This document shows positions 53,763 through 61,624 of a stretch of 64,000 bases of DNA, one piece after another. The first letter of the stretch is position 1. Each line of letters starts with the position of its first letter. The translations under genes were made by a program, and so were the position numbers. The notes under the pieces are model-generated. The model searched no databases. It saw only the letters and a program-made list of their open reading frames with translations, and had not been told where the DNA came from. Source of the stretch: Marinobacter pelagius (lineage in GTDB: Bacteria; Pseudomonadota; Gammaproteobacteria; Pseudomonadales; Oleiphilaceae); the NCBI RefSeq assembly GCF_003315345.1, contig NZ_QNRO01000016.1, positions 1 through 64,000 on the forward strand, given 5' to 3'.

Positions 53763-53821
53763 GGTAATTCCGTCACCACAGCAAAACCAAAGCAATGTCC
53801 TCCTGAAGCAGGAAAGATGAA

Positions 53822-55129
53822 ATGACCGACGTAACCATCAAACGACTGAACGCCTCCCAAAGCGACTTCGACAGCGCACTGGCCAAACTCCTGGCCTGGG
53901 ACGACAGCGTGGATCATCAGGTGAATGAGTCGGTGCGTCACATCCTGCACGAAGTCAAAACCCGCGGAGATCAGGCGGTTCTCGAATTCACCGAGAAGTT
54001 CGACCGCCTGGCAGTCGGCTCGGTAGCCGAACTGGAAATGGGCAAGGATCGACTCCAGAAAAGCCTGGACGCCATCCCCCAGGACCAGCGCGAGGCTTTG
54101 GAAAAGGCAGCTGAACGGATCCGCGATTACCACGAACGCCAGGACCAGAAATCCTGGCAATACCAGGACCGGGACGGCACTATCCTCGGCCAGAAGGTAA
54201 CCCCACTGGACCGCGCCGGACTCTACGTGCCCGGTGGCAAGGCAGCCTATCCGTCCTCGGTGCTGATGAATGCCATCCCGGCAAAAGTGGCCGGCGTCAG
54301 CGAAGTGATCATGGTGGTCCCCACGCCAGACGGCGTAGTCAACGACATGGTCCTGGCCGCCGCCGCCATTGCCGGCGTAGACCGGGTCTTCACTGTCGGC
54401 GGAGCCCAGGCAGTCGGCGCACTGGCTTACGGAACGGAAACTATTCCTTCGGTCGACAAGATCGTGGGCCCGGGCAACATCTTCGTGGCTACGGCCAAGC
54501 GGGAGGTGTTCGGCGTCGTCGGCATCGACATGATCGCGGGGCCGTCCGAAATCCTGGTCATCTCCGACGGCAAGACCGATCCGGACTGGATTGCCATGGA
54601 CCTGTTCTCCCAGGCCGAGCACGACGAACAGGCCCAGAGCATCCTGATCAGCCCGGATTCGGAATTCCTGGATGCCGTGGAGGCCAGCATCAACAAACTG
54701 CTGCCGACCATGGAGCGGGCCGACATCATCCGCACCTCCATGGCCGACCGCGCCGCTCTGATTCAGGTGGCAGACCTCAAGGAAGCGGCTGACGTGTCCA
54801 ACCGGATCGCCCCGGAACACCTCGAGCTGTCCGTCGAAGACCCACAAGCCATGCTGGACGACATCCGCCACGCCGGCGCCATCTTCATGGGTCGATACAC
54901 CGCCGAAGCCCTGGGCGACTACTGCGCCGGCCCGAACCACGTGCTGCCCACCAGCGGCACCGCACGGTTCTCCTCGCCACTGGGCGTATACGACTTCCAG
55001 AAGCGCTCGTCCATCATCGGCTTCAGCGCCGATGGCGCCGATCGCATGGGCCGAGTAGCCTCCGTCCTGGCAAGAGGCGAAGGCCTAACCGCCCACGCCC
55101 GCTCGGCGGAGTACCGTATCAAGGATTAA
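53822..55129 (+). CDS. hisD: Histidinol dehydrogenase
   Basis: NAD-dependent zinc enzyme for the last two steps of histidine synthesis. The 435-residue product has the [13 protein letters not shown] segment near residue 240 and the catalytic RIAPEHLEL near residue 328 (Glu-His pair). A GAAGCAGG-type site lies upstream of ATG. The 182-bp gap from hisG is filled by REPs. Confidence 0.95.
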   Translation: MTDVTIKRLNASQSDFDSALAKLLAWDDSVDHQVNESVRHILHEVKTRGDQAVLEFTEKFDRLAVGSVAELEMGKDRLQKSLDAIPQDQREALEKAAERIRDYHERQDQKSWQYQDRDGTILGQKVTPLDRAGLYVPGGKAAYPSSVLMNAIPAKVAGVSEVIMVVPTPDGVVNDMVLAAAAIAGVDRVFTVGGAQAVGALAYGTETIPSVDKIVGPGNIFVATAKREVFGVVGIDMIAGPSEILVISDGKTDPDWIAMDLFSQAEHDEQAQSILISPDSEFLDAVEASINKLLPTMERADIIRTSMADRAALIQVADLKEAADVSNRIAPEHLELSVEDPQAMLDDIRHAGAIFMGRYTAEALGDYCAGPNHVLPTSGTARFSSPLGVYDFQKRSSIIGFSADGADRMGRVASVLARGEGLTAHARSAEYRIKD

Positions 55130-55163
55130 CCGAGGTCAGATGGACCTCCCGGGTCTGAACTCA

Positions 55164-55241
55164 GGGGTCTGATGAAAACCTTCATCTGACCCCATGTTCA
55201 AACCAAACTCCGGGGTCTGAAGAACGCCTTCTCCTGACCCC
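55164..55241. repeat. REP cluster R10: two palindromes
   Basis: Copies at 55164-55193 (GATGAA, T-T) and 55212-55241 (GAAGAA, with one additional right-arm substitution), after hisD. A degenerate GGGTCTG half copy is at 55151. Confidence 0.88.
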
Positions 55242-55259
55242 ATTTTCACGAAGTTTGCA

Positions 55260-55369
55260 GGCAGGTGGGCAAGGCTCCGCCCGGGAATGTAGAGGGCCAC
55301 GGATGGCCCGAAACAAGCGCACAGGGATGTGCTTGTAGCGGTTCCCGGGCGGAGCCTTGCCCACCTGCC
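55260..55369 (+). repeat. GGA-hairpin element E9
   Basis: Arms at 55260-55287 and 55342-55369 are a perfect 28-bp inverted repeat. The second hairpin reads GCACAGGGATGTGC with a GGGA loop, 11 of 12 against RUACARGGAUGU. It lies inside the his operon, 18 nt before hisC and in the same direction. Confidence 0.88.
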
Positions 55370-55387
55370 GTCAACTCGGAGTCAAGA

Positions 55388-56440
55388 ATGAGCAAATTCT
55401 GGAGCCCCCTGGTAAACGACCTGGTCCCCTACGTCCCGGGCGAACAGCCAAAGATGGCAAACCTGGTCAAGCTCAACACCAACGAAAACCCCTTCGGCCC
55501 GTCACCGAAGGTCATCGAAGCCATCCAGGCCGAACTGAACGACAACCTCCGCCTCTACCCGGACCCGGAAGGCGAAGCCCTGCGCCAGACCATCGCGGAC
55601 TATCACAAGGTCCAGCCGGAGCAGGTATTCCTGGGCAACGGCTCCGACGAAGTACTGGCCCACATCTTCTACGCCCTGTTCCAGCACGGCGAACCGATCC
55701 TGTTCCCGGACGTGACCTACAGCTTCTACCCGGTTTACTGTGGCCTCTATAACATAGAGGGCAAGCCGGTACCGCTGACCGAGAGCTTCGAGATCAACCC
55801 GGAGGACTACCGGCAGCCCAACGGCGGCGTCATCTTCCCGAATCCGAATGCCCCCACTGGCCGCTACCTGCCACTGGAACAAGTAGAAGCGGTCGTCCAG
55901 GCCAACCCGGATCGCGTGGTCGTGGTCGACGAAGCCTACGTGGACTTTGGCGGCGAGAGCGCCATCACCCTCGTGGACAAGTATCCGAACCTGCTCGTCA
56001 GCCAGACCCTCTCCAAGGCCCGTTCCCTGGCAGGCTTGCGTGTCGGTCTCGCCATTGGCCACAAGGATCTGATCGAAGCCCTCAATCGCGTCAAGAACAG
56101 CTTCAACAGTTACCCCCTGGACCGACTGGCCCTGGCCGGTGCGAAAGCGGCTTATGAAGACGAAGCCTGGTTCCGGAAGTGCTGCGATGGTGTCATCACT
56201 GAGCGGGAGCGTGTGACCGAAGCTCTGGAAGGCTTGGGCTTTGAAGTTCTGCCCTCCAAAGCCAATTTCGTCTTCGCCCGCCACAAGGAACAATCCGGCG
56301 AAGCGCTGGCCAAAGGCCTTAGAGAGCAGGGCATTATCGTCCGGCACTTCAATAAGCCCCGAATTAGTGACTTCTTGCGTATCACAATTGGAACATCCGA
56401 GCAGAATGATGCCTTGATCAAGGGGCTTCAGTCTCTCTAG
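55388..56440 (+). CDS. hisC: Histidinol-phosphate aminotransferase
   Basis: PLP enzyme converting imidazole-acetol phosphate to histidinol phosphate. The 350-residue product has [14 protein letters not shown] near residue 28, [11 protein letters not shown] near 180, and the PLP-Lys in [16 protein letters not shown] near 207. ATG 55388 with GGAG upstream is preferred over 55265, which starts inside hairpin element E9. Confidence 0.95.
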   Translation: MSKFWSPLVNDLVPYVPGEQPKMANLVKLNTNENPFGPSPKVIEAIQAELNDNLRLYPDPEGEALRQTIADYHKVQPEQVFLGNGSDEVLAHIFYALFQHGEPILFPDVTYSFYPVYCGLYNIEGKPVPLTESFEINPEDYRQPNGGVIFPNPNAPTGRYLPLEQVEAVVQANPDRVVVVDEAYVDFGGESAITLVDKYPNLLVSQTLSKARSLAGLRVGLAIGHKDLIEALNRVKNSFNSYPLDRLALAGAKAAYEDEAWFRKCCDGVITERERVTEALEGLGFEVLPSKANFVFARHKEQSGEALAKGLREQGIIVRHFNKPRISDFLRITIGTSEQNDALIKGLQSL

Positions 56441-56459
56441 CCTTCCTGGTATGCGGGTA

Positions 56460-56648
56460 GCGCAGGGCAGGACTGACGCTCCGGGAACCGCTACGAGCAC
56501 CCCTCCGGGGTCCAGCCAGCAATCACAGATTGCTGTCGCTCAGCGGCATATGAAGCTTCGCTTCATGGGCATTTGCTTCGCCCATGTGCGCTTGTTTCAG
56601 GCCATCCATGGCCTTCAACATTCCCGGAGCGTCAGTCCTGCCCCGCGC
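56460..56648 (-). repeat. GGA-hairpin element E10, enlarged
   Basis: Arms at 56460-56487 and 56621-56648 pair over 28 bp with one wobble. The first core hairpin is the same as in E4. The second hairpin is interrupted after ACATGG by roughly 80 extra nt containing several smaller hairpins (for example GCAATC/GATTGC and ACCCC-GGA-GGGGT). It is antisense to hisC and the Nif3 gene and fills the gap between them. Confidence 0.82.
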
Positions 56649-56736
56649 ACTCAGAATCCGGGGGTATAGTCTTCCCGAATCGAATTGAGGTAATACCAGT
56701 CCGATACCAAACTGGCACAGTCTTCAGGAGCAGCCC

Positions 56737-57480
56737 ATGGCAAATAGAAACGAGATTCTTGGCAAAATCAACGAATGGCTCCAACCCGAAAACTTCCAGG
56801 ACTACAGCCCGAACGGCCTCCAGGTCGAGGGCAAGGACGAAATCAACACCATCGTCACCGGCGTAACCGCATCGAAGGCATTGATCGAAGCCGCCATCGA
56901 TGCCAACGCCGACATGATCCTCGTCCACCATGGCTACTTCTGGAAAGGCGAGGACCAGCGCATCCGTGGCATGAAGCGCGAGCGCCTGAAGCAGCTGCTG
57001 GACCACGACATCAACCTGGTCGCCTACCACCTCCCGCTGGACGACCATCCGGAGTATGGCAACAACCGCCAACTGGCCGACGTCCTCGACATTAAGAACC
57101 CGCGCCCGCTGGGCGGCCTGGTCTGGGAAGGTGAACTGCAAGAACCGATGACCCCGGAACAATTCGGCCTGCACATCGCCAGAAAGCTCCACCGCGAGCC
57201 GCTATGGGTGGGTGAGGGAAAACATGAGATCAAGCGGGTAGGCTGGTGCACCGGCGCTGCGCAGGGCTTCATCAACATTGCCCTGGATGCCGGTTTGGAC
57301 GCCTATATCAGTGGGGAAATATCTGAGCCGACGACTCATACTGCGCGGGAGTGTGGTATCCATTATTTTGCCGCTGGTCACCATGCCACTGAGCGTTACG
57401 GTGTGCAGGCACTTGGGAAGGCGTTGGAAAAGGAATTTGGTGTAAAACACCAGTTCATCGATTGCGATAACCCGGTGTGA
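56737..57480 (+). CDS. Nif3-like dinuclear metal-binding protein
   Basis: A 247-residue YbgI/Nif3-family protein with a di-iron or di-zinc centre; the family has been called GTP cyclohydrolase 1 type 2, but the physiological reaction is unclear. Metal-ligand motifs visible are ILVHHGYFW (His64, His65), AYHLPLDDH near 97-104 and FAAGHHATERYG near residue 211. GGAG lies 8 nt before ATG. It follows hisC across element E10. Confidence 0.92.
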   Translation: MANRNEILGKINEWLQPENFQDYSPNGLQVEGKDEINTIVTGVTASKALIEAAIDANADMILVHHGYFWKGEDQRIRGMKRERLKQLLDHDINLVAYHLPLDDHPEYGNNRQLADVLDIKNPRPLGGLVWEGELQEPMTPEQFGLHIARKLHREPLWVGEGKHEIKRVGWCTGAAQGFINIALDAGLDAYISGEISEPTTHTARECGIHYFAAGHHATERYGVQALGKALEKEFGVKHQFIDCDNPV

Positions 57481-57503
57481 TTTGAACGTGGAGTCATGAA
57501 AAT

Positions 57504-57639
57504 GGGGTCAGAAGAAGGCTTTCTTCAGACCCCGGTGCTTGCGCCAGTCTGCTTCGAAAAACCAAACCACCAAGGGAAATGGTTTTCCCCGGAGTCAAAA
57601 TCTTCCCCTGGGGTCAGATGAAAGCTTTCATCTGACCCC
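57504..57639. repeat. REP cluster R11: two palindromes
   Basis: Copies at 57504-57533 (GAAGAA, A-A) and 57610-57639 (GATGAA, paired), 24 and 130 nt after the Nif3-gene stop. Confidence 0.9.
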
Positions 57640-57676
57640 AACTTCATCCGATGAAGCGAATAGCAACCAAGTCGGA

Positions 57677-57794
57677 TTGAGCGGGTGGGGCTATGGCTCC
57701 CAAAACTGTGCGGAGCCAAGGATGGCGGAGCTCAAGCGCCACAGGGATGTGCCGCAAGGAGCGGGTTTTGGGAGCCATAGCCCCACCCGCTCAA
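57677..57794 (+). repeat. GGA-hairpin element E11
   Basis: Arms at 57677-57706 and 57765-57794 are a perfect 30-bp inverted repeat. Core hairpins are GCCA-AGGA-TGGC and CACA-GGGA-TGTG. It sits in the convergent gap between the Nif3 gene and yhcB, oriented with the Nif3 gene. Confidence 0.88.
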
Positions 57795-57834
57795 CAAAAC
57801 TCCGAACTCACAGTCTTCGAATAAAAAAGTAACT

Positions 57835-58281
57835 TCAAGCCTCAGAAGAAGCCTTCCGCTCCTTATCCAACCCGAAGTCCTCAGCCAGCGTCCCCTTAGC
57901 CTCCGGATCCTTCTTCGGCGCATAATCCCGCGGTGGCTCGGCCGGCGCGTCCTCGCGGACTTCCTCGAGGCGCTTCTTGGAAGTCTCCTGCTGAAGCTCC
58001 TCCATCCAGTCCTCATCATTGCACAGACGATTCGCGCCCCGGGCCATGTGCTGATTCACATCCCGGTAGGCATCATTGAACCGCCGAAGCAAATGGGCTG
58101 ACTCCATGAAGTGCTCATTTACCTGAGCCTGGTAACGAGTAAACTCGCTCCGCAGCTCATCAATCTGCTGCTCTGCACGGCGCTGCCGAAGAGTCTGTCC
58201 CTGACCGGAGCGGCCAACCAATACCCCGATGACAATGCCAACAACCAATGCGGCAATCGCTGCCAGAATCAGGTTCGTCAT
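57835..58281 (-). CDS. zapG: YhcB/ZapG-family membrane protein (DUF1043)
   Basis: Inner-membrane protein linked to cell division and envelope growth in E. coli. The 148-residue product has one N-terminal span at about 4-22 (with GRSGQG following), then a coiled coil at about 30-75 with the conserved HFMESAHLLRRFNDAYRDV segment, and a charged tail. It stands divergent from zapE, its functional neighbour in several genomes. Confidence 0.92.
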   Translation of the reverse strand: MTNLILAAIAALVVGIVIGVLVGRSGQGQTLRQRRAEQQIDELRSEFTRYQAQVNEHFMESAHLLRRFNDAYRDVNQHMARGANRLCNDEDWMEELQQETSKKRLEEVREDAPAEPPRDYAPKKDPEAKGTLAEDFGLDKERKASSEA

Positions 58282-58475
58282 ATGCTGTGTCGTCCTTTTA
58301 GCTAGAAATGAGCCAAGCCCTCAACGCAGTATAACGTGCCGGGGCGCTCCCCGCCCACGGTTACTGCCTGCAACAAACGTCGTATTGCCCCTGCGGCCGC
58401 TGCGAATGGCGAAAAATCCCGAAATAAGCGACAATACCGCGCCCAAATTCATGTCCAACTTCCGGGAATACCTCG

Positions 58476-59609
58476 ATGACAGCAGCGATGTCCTCCGAAA
58501 CCAGTGCGAACCTGACTCCTTGGCAGCGGTACCTGAAGGATCTTGAACGCCCGGATTTTCACAAGGACCCGGCCCAGGAAGATGCGGTAAAGCGCCTGCA
58601 GGCACTGTACGACAAACTGGTCGAGGCTGAAAGTGAACGCAACAAGGCCATGGCCAAGCTTCGCCGCAAACTCAAGAAGGGCAGGGAAGAGCCGATCAAG
58701 GGTCTGTATTTCTGGGGTGGTGTCGGCCGCGGCAAGACCTACCTGATGGACACTTTTTTCGAGTCCCTGCCATTCGATCGCAAGATGCGGGTCCATTTTC
58801 ACCGCTTCATGCAGCGGGTGCATAACGAACTCAAGGCCCTCAAAGGCGAGAAAAACCCTCTGGAACAGGTGTCGAAGAAGTTTGCCGACGAAACCCGGGT
58901 TATCTGCTTCGATGAATTTTTCGTTTCCGACATCGGCGATGCCATGATCCTCGCCACCCTGATGGACGGCCTGTTCAGCCGGGGCGTGACCCTGGTGTGT
59001 ACCTCCAACATCGTCCCGGATGGCCTTTACAAGGATGGCCTGCAGCGCCAGCGCTTCCTGCCGGCCATCGAACTGGTGAAGAAACACACCGACGTCGTCA
59101 ATGTCGACGGCGGTGTCGATTATCGCCTCCGGACCCTGGAACAGGCGGAACTCTATCACTGCCCGCTGGACGATCAGGCCGACATCAGCCTGCGCGAAAG
59201 CTTCGACCGCCTTGCGGTGGAGGCCGGCAAGCACAGCAAAACCATGGAAATCAACGGCCGCAAGATCCCGGCCCAGGCCCACGCCGACGACGTGGTGTGG
59301 TTCGACTTCGTCGACGTCTGCGATGGCCCGCGCTCCCAGAACGACTACATCGAAATGGCCCGCCAGTTTCACGCCATCATCGTCAGCAACGTGCCCGTCC
59401 TCGGAGGCGACAAAGACGACCAGGCCCGCCGCTTCATCAACATGATCGACGAGTTCTACGACCGCAACGTCAAAGTCATCATCTCCGCGGCAGCGCCCAT
59501 AACTGAACTCTACGCCGGCGGCCGCCTCAGCTTCGAATTCGAACGCACCGAATCCCGGCTGCTGGAGATGCAGTCCCACGAATATCTGGAGGCGCCGCAC
59601 AAGCCCTGA
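58476..59609 (+). CDS. zapE: Cell division ATPase ZapE (AFG1-like)
   Basis: AAA-type ATPase that interacts with FtsZ at late division. The 377-residue product has Walker A GGVGRGKT at 81-88, Walker B VICFDEFFVSD near 140, and the C-terminal LYAGGRLSFEFERTESRLLEM segment. ATG 58476 is used; in-frame ATG 58488 is an alternative with the same reading. Confidence 0.94.
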   Translation: MTAAMSSETSANLTPWQRYLKDLERPDFHKDPAQEDAVKRLQALYDKLVEAESERNKAMAKLRRKLKKGREEPIKGLYFWGGVGRGKTYLMDTFFESLPFDRKMRVHFHRFMQRVHNELKALKGEKNPLEQVSKKFADETRVICFDEFFVSDIGDAMILATLMDGLFSRGVTLVCTSNIVPDGLYKDGLQRQRFLPAIELVKKHTDVVNVDGGVDYRLRTLEQAELYHCPLDDQADISLRESFDRLAVEAGKHSKTMEINGRKIPAQAHADDVVWFDFVDVCDGPRSQNDYIEMARQFHAIIVSNVPVLGGDKDDQARRFINMIDEFYDRNVKVIISAAAPITELYAGGRLSFEFERTESRLLEMQSHEYLEAPHKP

Positions 59610-59618
59610 GCCGGGGAA

Positions 59619-59850
59619 GGGGTCTGAAGAACTTCGTTCTTCTGACCCCATCCTAGAACCTGCCCCCCGAGCCAAACCACGAACACGGGGTCAGAAGAAA
59701 GCTTTCTTCAGACCCCACTTTAAAGCCCAACTTTGGGGTCTGATCTCAACTCAGGGGTCTGAAGAACTTCGTTCTTCTGACCCCATGTTCAACCAACCCC
59801 CAAATCAAAAAATTAAAAAAGGGGTCAGATGAAGGCTTTCATCAGACCCC
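59619..59850. repeat. REP cluster R12: four palindromes plus a half copy
   Basis: Copies at 59619-59649 (GAAGAA, T-T, 5-nt loop), 59687-59716 (GAAGAA, A-A), 59754-59784 (GAAGAA, T-T, 5-nt loop) and 59821-59850 (GATGAA, A-A); half copy at 59735. Orientations alternate. They lie between zapE and the thiolase, both plus strand. Confidence 0.9.
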
Positions 59851-59881
59851 AACCTAAATGAAACCGAGAGGTCCAACACCA

Positions 59882-61066
59882 ATGAGCAACGACAACGTAG
59901 TAATAGTAAGCGGCGTCCGCACCCCCATGGGCGGCTTCATGGGCAGCCTGGCGGACGTCTCCGCCCCGGAACTCGGCGCACTCACAATCGCCGAAGCCGT
60001 CAAGCGCGCGGGCCTGCAGCCCGCGGACGTGCAGGAAGTCATCATGGGCAATGTTCTGCCCGCCGGCCTCAAACAGGGTCCGGCCCGTCAGGCGATGCGT
60101 CTGGCCGGTCTTCCGGACAACACCGGTGCCACCACCATCAACAAACTCTGCGGCTCCGGCATGAAAGCCGCGATGTTCGCCCACGACCTGATCAAGGCCG
60201 GCAGCAACGACATCATGGTCGCCGGCGGCATGGAGAGCATGTCCAACGCGCCCTACGTGCTTCTGGGTGCCCGCAAAGGCTACCGCATGGGCCCCGGCCA
60301 GGCACCGCAAGACCACATGTTCCTGGATGGCCTCGAAGACGCCGAGACCGGTCGACTGATGGGTGCCTTCGCCCAGGACATGGCGGACAAGAAAGGCTAC
60401 ACCCGCGAGGAGATGGATGAGTACGCCATCCAATCCCTGATCCGCGCGAAGAAAGCCATCGAAGCAGGCCTGCTGAAAGAGGAAATCATCCCGGTGACCG
60501 TCAAGACCCGCAAAGGCGAGGTCGTCGTCGAGGATGACGAGCAGCCCCACAACGCCAACATCGATAAGATCCCGAGCCTGCGCCCGGCGTTCAAGAAAGA
60601 TGGCACGGTAACCGCCGCCAACTCCTCTTCCATCTCCGACGGCGCCTCCGCACTGCTGCTGATGCGTGAATCCGAGGCCGAGAAGCGCGGCCTCAAGCCG
60701 CTGGCCCGGATTGTCGCCCACAGCACCCAGTCCCAGCACCCGTCCGAGTTCACCTGCGCACCGGTAGGGGCAATCGAGACCCTGTTCGCCAAAACCGGTT
60801 GGAGCAAGGAAGACGTCGACCTGTTCGAAATCAACGAAGCCTTCGCCATGGTCGCCATGATGCCAATCAAGGAACTGGGCCTGGATCCGGAAAAGGTCAA
60901 CATCCACGGCGGCGCCTGCGCCCAGGGCCACCCCGTAGGCTCCACCGGCTCCCGCCTGCTGGTCACCCTGATGCACTCGCTCAAGCACTACGGCAAGAAA
61001 AAAGGCATTGCCGCCCTCTGCATCGGCGGCGGCGAAGCCACCGCCATGGCCATTGAAATGCTCTGA
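59882..61066 (+). CDS. Acetyl-CoA acetyltransferase (thiolase)
   Basis: Thiolase II-type enzyme making acetoacetyl-CoA or cleaving 3-ketoacyl-CoA. From ATG 59882 the protein has 394 residues with the nucleophile Cys90 in NKLCGSGMKA, the NEAFA loop near residue 318, His in GGACAQGHPVGSTG and the second Cys in ALCIGGGEA. It could feed PHB synthesis or beta-oxidation; context (DUF1302 next) leans to lipid metabolism but does not decide it. Confidence 0.93.
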   Translation: MSNDNVVIVSGVRTPMGGFMGSLADVSAPELGALTIAEAVKRAGLQPADVQEVIMGNVLPAGLKQGPARQAMRLAGLPDNTGATTINKLCGSGMKAAMFAHDLIKAGSNDIMVAGGMESMSNAPYVLLGARKGYRMGPGQAPQDHMFLDGLEDAETGRLMGAFAQDMADKKGYTREEMDEYAIQSLIRAKKAIEAGLLKEEIIPVTVKTRKGEVVVEDDEQPHNANIDKIPSLRPAFKKDGTVTAANSSSISDGASALLLMRESEAEKRGLKPLARIVAHSTQSQHPSEFTCAPVGAIETLFAKTGWSKEDVDLFEINEAFAMVAMMPIKELGLDPEKVNIHGGACAQGHPVGSTGSRLLVTLMHSLKHYGKKKGIAALCIGGGEATAMAIEML

Positions 61067-61094
61067 GGCAAACTCCGGGAGATGGTTCCAGAAC

Positions 61095-61358
61095 GGGGTC
61101 AGATGAAGGTTTTCATCAGACCCCAGTGCCGAACTCCGGGGGACAGCCTCCTCCTCAGGGGTCTGAAGAACTTGTTCTTCTGACCCCATGTTCACTTAAA
61201 CTCTGGCTTGTGCTCTAACTCGGGGTCAGATGAAAGCGTTCATCAGACCCCTGTGCCGAACTCCGGGGTCTGAAGAAAACCTTCTTCTGACCCCATCTTC
61301 ACTTCCCACCTGAGCCCGACCTGAACTCGGGGTCAGATGAAGGCCTTCATCAGACCCC
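61095..61358. repeat. REP cluster R13: five palindromes
   Basis: Copies at 61095-61124, 61158-61187, 61222-61251, 61265-61294 and 61329-61358, centre types A-A, T-T, A-A, T-T, A-A, so strictly alternating orientation. It is the longest run in the window, after the thiolase. The rest of the 558-bp gap to the DUF1302 gene holds regulatory signals only. Confidence 0.92.
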
Positions 61359-61405
61359 GGTGCCCAGACCCCATCACAAAAAACCTCCCCTCCAACCCCT
61401 TCCTG

Positions 61406-61435
61406 TTGGTTGCAACCAAATTTCTTGTCTATAGT
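61406..61435 (+). promoter_or_regulatory. Candidate promoter with a 14-bp palindromic operator
   Basis: TTGGTTGCAACCAA at 61406-61419 is a perfect 14-bp palindrome. Its first hexamer and TATAGT at 61430-61435 could form -35 and -10 with an 18-bp spacer, so a repressor on the palindrome would block the promoter. Another TATAGT is at 61524-61529. The factor is unknown. Confidence 0.4.
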
Positions 61436-61624
61436 GATTCACAGTGCGAAGTAACCGGGCGGCCGGCGAGGTGTGATAGCAAAATCATACTTTTGACTGA
61501 TCAAAGCCCCGAACAGCGTTAGCTATAGTGCCAACATCACGAGCACTGTGCATGAAGCCTCCAATACATCGTGAACACCAATAATCAGAGCAGCGACTCA
61601 GAACAACAATGGAGTAGCCTTCCA

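Noticed and set aside
55265..55387. Upstream start for hisC, and for ybeL at 11157
   Set aside because: Both readings run through GGA-hairpin elements, and conserved homology begins at the later ATG codons with ribosome sites.
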